From contig DPXQ01000129.1 of NCBI GenBank assembly GCA_003527225.1, positions 1-25,413 of the forward strand: a stretch of DNA of 25,413 bases, given 5' to 3'. This DNA is from Rhizobium sp. Its GTDB lineage: Bacteria; Pseudomonadota; Alphaproteobacteria; Rhizobiales; Rhizobiaceae. The position numbers were made by a program, and so were the translations under genes. The notes below the pieces were generated by a model. It did not search any database. It was not told where the DNA came from and saw only the letters and a program-made list of their open reading frames with translations. How positions within the stretch are numbered: the first letter of the stretch is position 1; every line of letters starts with the position of its first letter. Positions 1-6,921 of the stretch are shown here, piece after piece.

Positions 1-2
1 TG

Positions 3-146
3 GCACTGCTCTTGTTCCGACCCCCGTCATCGATGATCGTGAAACAACTGAAAGTGAGCCATCGCGCTGCGCTCGATCTGGTCGCCGAACTTGGCGTCCG
101 GGAAGTGACGGGGCGGGGAAGCTTTCGGGCGTGGGGCGTGTGGTAG
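3..146 (+). CDS. 3' end of an RHE_PE00001-family (DUF1612/HTH) protein, partial
   Basis: This reading frame is open from the left edge of the window and stops at TAG 144-146, so only about 47 C-terminal residues are visible. The tail carries a helix-turn-helix-like segment (MIVKQLKVSHRAALDLVAEL) followed by GVREVTGRGSFRAWG, which I recognise as the typical ending of rhizobial 'RHE_PE00001 family' proteins. These are putative DNA-binding proteins common on plasmids and islands, with no established function. A second, degraded copy of the same tail lies at about 7014-7229. The gene converges on the CBASS operon. Confidence 0.65.
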   Translation, partial: ALLLFRPPSSMIVKQLKVSHRAALDLVAELGVREVTGRGSFRAWGVW

Positions 147-155
147 TTGTAGAGC

Positions 156-182
156 CCGCGGGGCATCGATTCGATGCCGCGG
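156..182. other. stem-loop between the convergent genes
   Basis: GGCATCGA (162-169) and TCGATGCC (171-178) form an almost perfect palindrome, extended by CCGC/GCGG on the outside with a two-base bulge. It lies between the stop of the left-edge gene and the stop of cap4, where a bidirectional terminator would be expected. Neither strand has a T-run after it, so intrinsic termination is not shown. Confidence 0.3.
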
Positions 183-243
183 AAGGCTATGGCGGGACCC
201 GGACGTGTCAGAGCCGATCGGCGCCTGTTTGGTTTCTCCCGCT

Positions 244-1797
244 CTACTGTGGCTGCACAGTCAGCATTCCGCTGTTCGGCTTCGACATGGGCAAGGTGAG
301 GGCGGCCGCGTAGGATCGTCCGCGCGCCCCGTCGAAATCAAATTCGTAGAGCCGAACCGTGCCGAGCGCCGTCTGGCGCTGGCCGAGGAAAAAGGTGAAG
401 GCGTTCGGCGCCGCAACGAAGAGATGCGCCAATCCGCTGCCGCCCGCCTTTGCATCGCGCACCGCTCCGCTTGCCGCATCCGCGAGCTCAAATGCGTGCC
501 GTCCGCACCTCACCGATTGCGCGCCTGGCCCCGTTCTGGGTTTGAGGATGAGGAGCCGGCCGACTGTCGAGAGCGTGGTTTCGCAAAAACGCCGGACATC
601 GGCCGCCACGTCATGCGTCAGCCCGATCGCTACGGCAAGGTCCGGTTCGTCCGGCCGCAATTCGACGATCTCTGAATCGAGGGTAGGCCATTCGGGATCC
701 GGGATCGAGTCGTCGGCCGACCAGATGCGACGGCCAGTCCCTCGCTGCTCCAGCTCGACCTGACGCCCCGACTTGATGTTGATCACCGATCCCGCGGCAA
801 AGGCGAGCGTAGCGTGTGCATCGAGGGCGAGCCGTAGGCGCGGCTGATCCTTCGCCGCAGCAAGGAGGAAGGCTCTCAATTCGGGATAGAGCTTCGCCTC
901 CCAGTCCGCGTCGCTACGGATATAACGCTCGTCGAAGGACGGGATCAGGTCGAGGACGAGGTGGCAGCGTTCCTCGAGCCTGTCGAAGGCGTGCTCAAAG
1001 GATTTGACGCCATAGACCCTGGGCCCGCTCTGTGTCGATCCAAGAATATCCTCCCGAGCGCAAACCGCGCGGAAGCTTGCGCGATCAAATTCGAGGCGTC
1101 CCTGTGCCATCCACTGGAAGATGATGTCGTCATAGGGAAACGCGCTCTGGTTCGCCGGGATGCGTTGCAGGCCCACCAATCCGAACAGAATGTCGAGCTG
1201 ATCACGGAGGCCATCCAGGGTGTCGGTTGCCTCGCCGAACGCGAGCGTGCGCGCCAGGATGCGCAGCTCCGCCTCGTCGATACCGAGATGCTCCCGCCAT
1301 GCCTTGCGCACGGAGCCCGCCTTGCTGTTGTCGGTGACGGAGCCATAAAGGCGATCGAGACGCACAGCGCCTGAACGCATTCCGACCATCTGGCGCAATG
1401 GGTCGGCGCGATCGAGTCGCCAGTTCGTCACCAGCTTGAAGCGCACGCCGCTCCCGGATGGAGCATAGCTGAGCTGCGCCTCTCGTGCCCGCTGCAGCAA
1501 TGAGCGGGCATTGGCGTTGATGAACTCCGGATCGACGAGATGAGCGTAGCCGTAGTTGTCGGGCGTCACGTGCCATTTGCACTGCATGTGTTCGCGCAGC
1601 AGCGGCTCACCATACTGATCGGAAGCGCAGCGAACGGGGTCATACTCGACCCAGATGTCATCGAAGCTCTTTGGCCCGCTCTCGAACCCGACTTTCATGA
1701 CGGGGCTTAGCGGATCCAGCAGGCGAGCGGCGTGCCACCAGAAAAGCCGGGCCTGGAAGGTGTCGCCGTCGCGCCGGACAGTTACGGCCTGTGTCAT
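244..1797 (-). CDS. cap4: Cap4: CBASS effector, DUF4297 nuclease fused to SAVED
   Basis: This 517-residue protein is the likely killing effector of the CBASS operon. In the Cap4 family a C-terminal SAVED domain binds the cyclic oligonucleotide made by the CD-NTase and activates an N-terminal DUF4297 endonuclease that degrades double-stranded DNA. The N-terminus shows the nuclease pattern: TFQARLFWWHAARL at 13-26, SFDDIWVEYD at 44-53 with acidic D46/D47, and QCKWH at 72-76 with the Q-x-K element. The SAVED domain covers about 380-500, with IGLTHDV, a glycine/proline-rich LKPRTGPG segment and LFVAAPNAFTFFLGQ followed by LYEFDFDG. Length fits the family. It is the last gene of the operon, 9 nt after cap6, with GAGGTGAAGG before its ATG. 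No catalytic residue looks missing. The ligand cannot be told from sequence. Confidence 0.85.
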   Translation of the reverse strand: MTQAVTVRRDGDTFQARLFWWHAARLLDPLSPVMKVGFESGPKSFDDIWVEYDPVRCASDQYGEPLLREHMQCKWHVTPDNYGYAHLVDPEFINANARSLLQRAREAQLSYAPSGSGVRFKLVTNWRLDRADPLRQMVGMRSGAVRLDRLYGSVTDNSKAGSVRKAWREHLGIDEAELRILARTLAFGEATDTLDGLRDQLDILFGLVGLQRIPANQSAFPYDDIIFQWMAQGRLEFDRASFRAVCAREDILGSTQSGPRVYGVKSFEHAFDRLEERCHLVLDLIPSFDERYIRSDADWEAKLYPELRAFLLAAAKDQPRLRLALDAHATLAFAAGSVINIKSGRQVELEQRGTGRRIWSADDSIPDPEWPTLDSEIVELRPDEPDLAVAIGLTHDVAADVRRFCETTLSTVGRLLILKPRTGPGAQSVRCGRHAFELADAASGAVRDAKAGGSGLAHLFVAAPNAFTFFLGQRQTALGTVRLYEFDFDGARGRSYAAALTLPMSKPNSGMLTVQPQ

Positions 1798-1806
1798 GCC
1801 TTCACC

Positions 1807-2754
1807 TCACGCCGCCGCTTCGCCGTCCCGGAAGGGCGGTGTTGGAACCATGGTTCGGGCGATCTCCACGGCGCGAGCACCATCGATCGGTTTCGACGGA
1901 TAGGCGTCGAGCACGATCGCAGGGAGAAGCCTTTGGGTCAGGTCAGAAAAGGTGAAACCATAGTCGCGGCCGCCGCGCTGTGGTCCGGTTGCTGCCACCA
2001 GCGCGTCGATCTGCTGGCGAGCGAGGCCGATCGGCTGCAGGCGGGCGGCGAGGACGAATCGGCGCTGCTCGTCGCCAGGACGCGCGAAAGTCAGCACGTC
2101 GGCCGCCCTGCGGCGCACCGCCGGGTCGAGCGCGCTGATGCGGTTGGTGCACATGAGAACCGCCGCTGGCAGTTTCGCGTTGGCAATACGGTCGATGCCC
2201 CGGATAAAGGCATTCACGCCCGCCTTGTCCTCATGATGCATCTGCGCTGCCTCGCGCGATTGGGCGAGGGCATCCGCCTCATCGACGAGCAGAATGACGG
2301 CGCCACGAGCTTTGCCCGAGGCGGATTTTAGCTTGCTCGCCTCTGCCACGGTGTAGTCGAAGGCGGCAGAGATGAGTTGCGTCATCTCGCCCACACGCCC
2401 CTGGCCGCGGGTCGAGAGACTGAGCGGCAGGAGCGTGATATCGATCTTCTCCTGCCGAGCGACGGCGTCGCCGATCGTCTCGGCAAGCTCCGTCTTTCCC
2501 GAGCCGACGTCGCCGGCGAGAACAACAAGCGGCGGACGCCGCAACACCGTGTCGAGAAGAGCGTCAGCATCGGGATGATGCTGGCGCGCCCAGGCTGCAA
2601 GGCCCGCCGGGTTAACGAGCAGACCGAGAATTTTCGCCAGACGGCTCTTCTGATCATCTAGGCCGATCAACCGCGCGAGCCGAGCCTGCGGGTCGAAGTC
2701 GGGATATGTGATGCGCCGTTCGAAGAGTTCGTCCAGTGTCGGCTTCGTATTCAT
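1807..2754 (-). CDS. cap6: Cap6: TRIP13/Pch2-like AAA+ ATPase of type III CBASS
   Basis: This 315-residue AAA+ ATPase matches the TRIP13-like remodeler of type III CBASS. In characterised systems it disassembles the active HORMA-CD-NTase complex and so keeps the pathway off without infection. Visible motifs are Walker A GDVGSGKT (81-88), Walker B VILLVDEAD (153-161), a sensor-1 segment LMCTNR (200-205) and PAVRRRAAD (211-219), where arginine fingers are expected. The small AAA+ subdomain fills the C-terminus. Its ATG overlaps the stop of the HORMA gene (TGATG on the minus strand), so the two are probably translationally coupled. The alternative, an unrelated AAA+ protein, is unlikely beside a HORMA gene and a CD-NTase. 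Confidence 0.85.
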   Translation of the reverse strand: MNTKPTLDELFERRITYPDFDPQARLARLIGLDDQKSRLAKILGLLVNPAGLAAWARQHHPDADALLDTVLRRPPLVVLAGDVGSGKTELAETIGDAVARQEKIDITLLPLSLSTRGQGRVGEMTQLISAAFDYTVAEASKLKSASGKARGAVILLVDEADALAQSREAAQMHHEDKAGVNAFIRGIDRIANAKLPAAVLMCTNRISALDPAVRRRAADVLTFARPGDEQRRFVLAARLQPIGLARQQIDALVAATGPQRGGRDYGFTFSDLTQRLLPAIVLDAYPSKPIDGARAVEIARTMVPTPPFRDGEAAA

Positions 2755-3269
2755 CAGAAGCTCCTCACGGTCGCGCGATCGAGGGCCTTGCCACCAGACG
2801 AATAGGTCCGGTCGCTGGCGAGATAGCCGGTGATGCCAGGTTCTGCCGCTCCGCCACGCGAAATCGGGAGCGTCTTCTCGAAGGCGTCGCGCTCCGCTTG
2901 CGTGAGCTGGCTCCAGGCCGCGCTGTAGGTGAGGTAGCTCTTGAAAACCGCACCGCTGACATTGGCGTTGTGGCGAACGCGGCCGGGATCGTCGTCATTC
3001 GCAGAGGCGCCGGCGAGATCCTTCGCGGTGTAGCGCAGCGTCGGCTCGATCCAGTTGCCGTTCCTCTGAAAGCCATAGGTGACCGTGCCGAGATAGCCGG
3101 CCCGGATCAACTCGGTGACCTCGGCCTCAAACTGCTCGATGCGCTCATCTGAAGGGCTGCCGTAAAAGCGCTGCATGCGCTTGAGATCGGCCGCGACCTT
3201 GGCGGCCATGTGCCGCGCATGGGTGACCGTGAAGGTTGCGGTTTCCGTGTAGCTGTAGCTCGTGGACAT
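2754..3269 (-). CDS. cap7: Cap7: bacterial HORMA-domain protein (sensor/activator)
   Basis: This protein resembles bacterial HORMA family 1 of CBASS: an N-terminal YTETATFTVTHARHMAAKVAAD stretch broken by the usual helix, then LKRMQRFYGSPSDERI, an LIRAGYLGTVTYGFQRNG strand region and a C-terminal safety-belt-like tail. HORMA proteins bind a peptide signal, close, and switch on the CD-NTase; Cap6 reopens them. I chose ATG 3269 (171 residues) because GAGG lies 6 nt upstream and the product begins MSTSYSYTET, as relatives do. An in-frame ATG at 3281 would overlap the cdnC stop as ATGA and add four residues, but has a poorer ribosome site. Only one HORMA gene is present. The cap7-versus-cap8 label is by resemblance. 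Confidence 0.78.
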   Translation of the reverse strand: MSTSYSYTETATFTVTHARHMAAKVAADLKRMQRFYGSPSDERIEQFEAEVTELIRAGYLGTVTYGFQRNGNWIEPTLRYTAKDLAGASANDDDPGRVRHNANVSGAVFKSYLTYSAAWSQLTQAERDAFEKTLPISRGGAAEPGITGYLASDRTYSSGGKALDRATVRSF

Positions 3270-3277
3270 GGGCGACC

Positions 3278-4243
3278 TCATACCTGGAACGAAGAGCCGA
3301 AGACCTTTTGCCAATAGGCGACGGTCAACTGCTTGTTGGGAGCGGCGAGCGCTGCGTCGATGGCGTCGCCAGCATCGAGGGCGGCCTCGACGATCGAATC
3401 GGCATTCGCGGCCGTGTAGAGACGCGCGACGTTGTTGACGGCGTTCACCGGGTCGACGATCTGGACCGGGTCGGTGAATGTTCCGACCGAAGAGGCGGGA
3501 TAGTAGTCTCCGAAAACGATCTTCTCCCGGAAATCGGTGCGGGCGATATAGGTGAAGAAATGCTGTAGCGCCTCCGGATAGTCGGAGAAATCCAGCCCGT
3601 CATCGCAAAGCTTGGCGAGGATCATCTCGATCATGAAGGACTTGAAGCGGAAGCCATCGCGCTCCTGCTTCATGCGCCTTGACCAGAATTTCGCGAGACG
3701 CACCACCTGTGCAAAATGCTTCTCCTGGGCACGCTTGCGCTTGCCCGCGAACTCCAAGTGCAAAGGAATGCTCGTCTTCAGGAACGAGCCGTCATCCTGG
3801 CTGACGAGGTTCCCGTACCACTGCGCGTCGCCGTCATAGAGGATCGGCACCACGTCGACATCGAGCCCGCTGCCCCGGAAGGAGACAGTGACCGAGTAGG
3901 TCTGCGGCTGGACCTGGTCCGGGCTGAAGTTCGGGAATGCCTTGCGCAGCCGTTCGGCCAGATAATCGAGCAGCGCCTTGACGTCCTTCGGCGCCGCCGC
4001 GCCGCTGATGTAGCAGGCGACATCGATATCGTTGAGCGAACGAAGCGCCGTGCCTTTCGCCAGGCTGCCGGAGAGCATCATCTTCCTGAGCGTGAAGTCG
4101 GGGTGCTCAGACAGATAACCCTCGAGCTTCTCGCGAAGCCGCCGGGCTTGGGCCCGGTATTCATCCGCCTTGTCCTTCGGCAGGTTCACCTTGTCCTGCG
4201 CGAAGGCGGCGATCTCATTATGATCGACGTGCTGTCGCCCCAT
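3278..4243 (-). CDS. CD-NTase of type III CBASS (CdnC/D-like cyclic oligonucleotide synthase)
   Basis: This 321-residue nucleotidyltransferase is the probable second-messenger synthase. The pol-beta core shows LSGSLAKGT (57-65) with the GS pair at 59-60, NDIDV (71-75) with metal-binding D72 and D74, and LDVDVVP (127-133) supplying the third aspartate. Helical OAS1-like segments follow (about 170-320). CD-NTases with this layout next to HORMA and TRIP13 genes usually belong to clades C or D, but the clade and the product cannot be fixed by eye. It is the first gene of the minus-strand operon; AGGAG stands 7 nt before ATG 4243, and a promoter-like sequence lies at 4288-4316. Its position upstream and near-contact with cap7 support joint expression. 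Confidence 0.85.
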   Translation of the reverse strand: MGRQHVDHNEIAAFAQDKVNLPKDKADEYRAQARRLREKLEGYLSEHPDFTLRKMMLSGSLAKGTALRSLNDIDVACYISGAAAPKDVKALLDYLAERLRKAFPNFSPDQVQPQTYSVTVSFRGSGLDVDVVPILYDGDAQWYGNLVSQDDGSFLKTSIPLHLEFAGKRKRAQEKHFAQVVRLAKFWSRRMKQERDGFRFKSFMIEMILAKLCDDGLDFSDYPEALQHFFTYIARTDFREKIVFGDYYPASSVGTFTDPVQIVDPVNAVNNVARLYTAANADSIVEAALDAGDAIDAALAAPNKQLTVAYWQKVFGSSFQV

Positions 4244-4287
4244 ATCCCGCTCCTGTTTCCGGGCGCCTTGGGCCCAGCTGTCGCATG

Positions 4288-4316
4288 GATATAGTAGCTA
4301 AAAAATAGCTATTCAA
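4288..4316 (-). promoter_or_regulatory. putative promoter of the CBASS operon
   Basis: Read on the minus strand, TTGAAT (plus-strand 4316-4311) is followed after exactly 17 nt by TATATC (4293-4288). Transcription would begin near 4280, about 37 nt before the cdnC ATG. Its -35 element overlaps the AATAGCTATT palindrome at 4304-4313, so a protein bound there should block it. Confidence 0.5.
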
Positions 4317-4336
4317 GAGGTGTAGCAATAGCTATT
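4295..4336. promoter_or_regulatory. three phased TAGCTA boxes, probable shared operator
   Basis: The intergenic DNA has TAGCTA at 4295-4300, 4306-4311 and 4329-4334. The last two are the centres of identical 10-bp palindromes AATAGCTATT (4304-4313 and 4327-4336). Spacings of 11 and 23 bp put all three on about the same helix face. They overlap or lie just upstream of both divergent -35 elements. The RHH protein or the XRE protein encoded next door are the natural ligands; which one binds is inference. Confidence 0.55.
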
Positions 4337-4341
4337 TCTCG

Positions 4342-4370
4342 TTGACAAATTCCCCTTGATTCTCTATATG
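4342..4370 (+). promoter_or_regulatory. promoter of the RHH-GNAT-XRE-peptidase operon
   Basis: A consensus TTGACA (4342-4347) is followed by a 17-nt spacer and TATATG (4365-4370). The start would be near 4377, about 18 nt before the RHH gene's ATG. This is the most convincing sigma-70-type promoter in the window, and it lies immediately downstream of the TAGCTA boxes. Confidence 0.65.
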
Positions 4371-4394
4371 TTGCATATAACGACGGAGGATGAG

Positions 4395-4607
4395 ATGACG
4401 GCGAAGCGAACCATGACGCTGAACCTCACCGACGCCGAGATGCGTGTTCTGGACGATCTTTCGGCCCGGAAGGACATCACCAAGACCGCCGTGCTCCGGC
4501 AGGCCTTGCGCCTTTACCAGACGATCGATGCTAGGGTCGAAAGGGGTGAAAAGCTCCTGTTCGAGAATGACGCGACCAAGGAAAAGGCGGAGCTGATGCT
4601 TCTATGA
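4395..4607 (+). CDS. ribbon-helix-helix (CopG-like) DNA-binding protein
   Basis: This 70-residue protein has the short RHH pattern: a basic N-terminal strand (KRTMTLNLTDAEM, 4-16), a first helix (RVLDDLSARKD), and a second helix starting ITKTAVLRQALRLY (28-41). RHH dimers usually bind short palindromes and often repress their own operon, either as antitoxins or as simple regulators. I start it at ATG 4395, with GGAGGA 4 nt upstream; an in-frame ATG at 4356 lies inside the promoter and is rejected. The stop overlaps the GNAT gene's ATG (ATGA). It is the first gene of four coupled genes and lies beside the TAGCTA boxes, which suit an RHH site. It is not obviously of the DUF1778 type that accompanies TacT/AtaT toxins. 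Confidence 0.7.
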   Translation: MTAKRTMTLNLTDAEMRVLDDLSARKDITKTAVLRQALRLYQTIDARVERGEKLLFENDATKEKAELMLL

Positions 4608-5233
4608 CGGTCGAGGTATCGAAGGTCTATCTTCTCGACGTGTCAACGGGTGACGGCGTCGAAGCCGAACTGCGGGATGCCATCGAGCAGGCGCAGACCG
4701 ATGATTGGGCAAAACACTGGATTCCCGCGATACTCGCAGCGATCCAGGATCTGGTCGCACGGCAGGTGCCGCGCGCGGATTGGCCTCAGAGCTTGCATTG
4801 GAACTGGCCGAAGAAGATTGCTCGCGTGCAGGGTATGCTGGCCTTTCCCGGGTTCAGCGTTATCGCGCAGGGGATCACCCAAGGGCTCGCGCAACTCGAC
4901 CTGACGAGGGCCTGCCAGGAGCCGAGCCAGAAGGGCAAGCCTCTCGTTTATGTCGAGTATCTCGAGGTCGCGCCCTGGAATCGCTCCGAACTCGGGGCGG
5001 CTCCTCGTCTGCGCGGCGTCGGGACCGTGCTGCTCACGGCCGCCGTCGCGCTGAGTCACGAAGAAGGGTTCAAGGGGCGGATCGGCCTGCATTCCCTGCC
5101 TCAAGCCGACGCCTTCTACCGCAAGACCGGCATGACCGACCTCGGGCCGGATCCTGCCTGTCAGAATTTGAGATATTTCGAGATGACCGTCGAGCAGGCT
5201 CGCGCATTCTTCGAAAAGGAGGAAGGACGATGA
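4604..5233 (+). CDS. GNAT-like N-acetyltransferase
   Basis: This 209-residue protein has a GNAT-like second half: VYVEYLEVAPWN (115-126, strand beta4), then RLRGVGTVLLTAAVAL (135-150), matching the acetyl-CoA pyrophosphate loop pattern R/Q-x-x-G-x-G/A, then strand and helix elements through AFYRKTGM to LRYFEMT. The first 75 residues, rich in tryptophan and acidic residues, are not a recognisable domain. GNAT enzymes move acetyl groups from acetyl-CoA to amines; the substrate here is unknown. An RHH gene just upstream recalls RHH-GNAT toxin-antitoxin pairs, in which the enzyme acetylates aminoacyl-tRNA, but this protein is longer than those toxins and is coupled to two more genes. It may instead modify a regulator. 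Both ends overlap neighbours by 4 nt. Confidence 0.65.
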   Translation: MTVEVSKVYLLDVSTGDGVEAELRDAIEQAQTDDWAKHWIPAILAAIQDLVARQVPRADWPQSLHWNWPKKIARVQGMLAFPGFSVIAQGITQGLAQLDLTRACQEPSQKGKPLVYVEYLEVAPWNRSELGAAPRLRGVGTVLLTAAVALSHEEGFKGRIGLHSLPQADAFYRKTGMTDLGPDPACQNLRYFEMTVEQARAFFEKEEGR

Positions 5234-5730
5234 AACTGGAACGGAGCAAAGAGTGGTGGATGGCTCGGGCACGTCGTGAAGGCGACGCCGTCATCGGCGC
5301 CGGCTTGCTCGCGTTCGATCCGATGCCGGAGGAGCGCCCTGCCGGCGCGTCGGCGGCGGTCGTCGAGGAAACCCGCATTGCGTTTGGCCGGTTCGTGAAT
5401 CTGATGCGCCGGCGTTGCGGTTTCTCGATGGAGCGGCTGGCCCAGGTCGCGGACCTCGATGCCAGCGAGCTTCTGGTGATCGAGGACGATCTTCATTACG
5501 TCCCGGAACCACGCACGGTGTTCAAGCTGGCGGAGACCTTCGAGGTTTCCCAGCAGCGGCTCATGCAGCTTGCGGGATTGGCCGCAGCGAACGATGCTGG
5601 CTTCCGTCAGGAAGCGGTGCGTTTTGCCGCGCGCTCCGAGGCCGTGCATAAACTGACCCCCGAGGAAAGCTCGGCTCTGGAGGCGTTCGTCGCCGTTCTG
5701 AGCGAGCAGCAGCCCAAGCGAGTGAAGTGA
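5230..5730 (+). CDS. XRE-family HTH regulator, CapH/ImmR-like
   Basis: This 166-residue protein has a central helix-turn-helix at about 50-116: FGRFVNLMRRRCGFSMERL, AQVADLDASELLVIEDD, then the TVFKLAETFEVSQQRLMQLAG segment usual in XRE regulators. About 45 residues precede it and a 50-residue tail (FRQEAVRFAARSEAVHKL onward) follows; that tail could be an oligomerisation or cleavage region. The start at ATG 5230 overlaps the GNAT stop, with GGAGGAAGG just upstream. It is coupled to an ImmA/IrrE peptidase, the pairing seen in ImmR/ImmA and in CBASS CapH/CapP, where the peptidase cuts the repressor to release transcription. Its role as CBASS repressor is inferred from position. Confidence 0.68.
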   Translation: MKLERSKEWWMARARREGDAVIGAGLLAFDPMPEERPAGASAAVVEETRIAFGRFVNLMRRRCGFSMERLAQVADLDASELLVIEDDLHYVPEPRTVFKLAETFEVSQQRLMQLAGLAAANDAGFRQEAVRFAARSEAVHKLTPEESSALEAFVAVLSEQQPKRVK

Positions 5731-6653
5731 AGAACGTCAGTCTCGGACATCGCACTATCGCCGACATCAACGGACAGGTTGCCAAGGTCCTGCGCGGTCT
5801 TGGCAACCCCGCGCCGCCCATAGACCTGCGCATCGTTCGCGATCTCCTGAAACTCGATCGAGGCTACTACAGCACGACCGACGACAGTCTCCTGCGAGAG
5901 ATGTTCTCACGCATGAAGGTCGCTGGCCTGCAGGTCCTCAAGCGCCCGACAATCCTGCGCGAGGCCGTACAGACCCTCAGCCTCAAGGCTCTCTATCTTC
6001 CCGATCAGAAGCGCATCCTTCTCGACAAGGATCTCCCACCGCTCAAGCACCGCTGGAATGAGGCGCACGAGATCGGTCACGATATCATTCCCTGGCATGC
6101 GGGGATGATGTTGGGCGATACCGAGCAAACCCTCACGCCTTCCTGCCACGCAGTCATGGAAGCCGAGGCGAACTTCGCGGCCGGGCAATTGCTCTTTCTG
6201 TCCGATCGCTTTGCTGAGGAGGCCATCTCCTCGGCGCCGAGCTTGGAGCTTGTAAAAAGCCTTAGCAAGAGCTTCGGCAATACTATGACGTCAACGCTTT
6301 GGCGGTTCGTCGAACAGGCGCATGGCGGTCGACCGATCGTTGCCCTTGTGACCGGACATCCGCATCCCACACGCCGAAAGGCCGATTTCGACGCGGCAAA
6401 TCCCTGCCGCTATTGTGTTGAATCGCCCCCCTTTCGTGAACGCTTTGGTGCCTTGCGCGAGATCGATCTGTTTGCTGCCATCGTCGGCTATTGTGGAGCA
6501 CAGAGGGGCGGGTTTCTCGGCCGGAGCGAAGTCCTGCTGCAAGACCTCAATGGCGATCGGCACATGTTTGAGTTCGAGACCTTCTTCAACAGCCATGAAG
6601 CCTTGACGCTTGGTTCTTGGCTACGTCCATATAGTGCGTCGACGTGGCTGTAA
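5727..6653 (+). CDS. ImmA/IrrE (COG2856) metallopeptidase, CapP-like
   Basis: This 308-residue protein has the zinc-peptidase motif HEIGH at 114-118, within RWNEAHEIGHDIIPWH, and a downstream helix MEAEANFAAGQLL (144-156) that supplies the third ligand and the family's EAN signature. The region before it (LPDQKRILLDKDLPPLKHRW) is the usual beta strand and linker. The 140-residue C-terminal part, including NPCRYC at about 228-233, is a further domain that I cannot name; it may sense a signal. COG2856 peptidases cleave partner XRE repressors in response to DNA damage or infection. Its ATG overlaps the XRE stop by 4 nt, the closest possible coupling. Regulation of CBASS is inferred from the divergent neighbour and from known CapH/CapP pairs. 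Confidence 0.75.
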   Translation: MKNVSLGHRTIADINGQVAKVLRGLGNPAPPIDLRIVRDLLKLDRGYYSTTDDSLLREMFSRMKVAGLQVLKRPTILREAVQTLSLKALYLPDQKRILLDKDLPPLKHRWNEAHEIGHDIIPWHAGMMLGDTEQTLTPSCHAVMEAEANFAAGQLLFLSDRFAEEAISSAPSLELVKSLSKSFGNTMTSTLWRFVEQAHGGRPIVALVTGHPHPTRRKADFDAANPCRYCVESPPFRERFGALREIDLFAAIVGYCGAQRGGFLGRSEVLLQDLNGDRHMFEFETFFNSHEALTLGSWLRPYSASTWL

Positions 6654-6825
6654 GCATGATCAATCGTGGTCAGATCGCCTCGCGGCACACCGGTCAGGTT
6701 GTCGATGTAAACTCGGCGAAGGCACCTTCCTCACATCCATGACGATCATGAGAGCGTAGGACTTCGCCCCCTTCCGCAAAACGCCCTCTTTATGGAGGCC
6801 GATCGTCCCTCTTATTCCATGCCTA
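6654..6825. other. gap with no recognisable gene
   Basis: Between the peptidase gene and the IstB remnant I see no gene on either strand. Short minus-strand open stretches (for example around 6700-6790) have some protein-like character but are broken by shifts and match nothing I know. It is probably debris from the same transposition history as the remnants to the right. Confidence 0.35.
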
Positions 6826-6921
6826 ATCACAGCCGGAAAGAGCGTCTACTTCTGCACCCTGGCCGACCTTATTACCTCACTTGCGCGCGGCGAGCGGGAG
6901 GGCAGGTTGCAGGAACGGACA
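6826..6921 (+). pseudogene. fragment of an IS21-family IstB ATPase
   Basis: In one frame the DNA encodes ITAGKSVYFCTLADLI followed by TSLARGEREGRLQER. This is close to the stretch between the Walker A motif and the Walker B motif in IstB helper ATPases of IS21 elements (typically AGRSVYFCTLADLIASLARAEREG). The Walker A motif and the rest of the gene are absent on the left, and the match stops after QER. There is no istA. It is therefore only a remnant, about 95 bp, fused by rearrangement to the RHE_PE00001-like remnant that follows. Confidence 0.6.

Noticed and set aside
4705..5229. Long N-terminal extension of the XRE frame
   Set aside because: It is a shifted reading of the GNAT gene; the coupled ATG at 5230 fits much better.
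4604..5233. Classical TacT/AtaT-type toxin
   Set aside because: The protein is longer than those toxins, its RHH partner is not of the usual DUF1778 form, and it is coupled to two further genes; kept as GNAT-like only.
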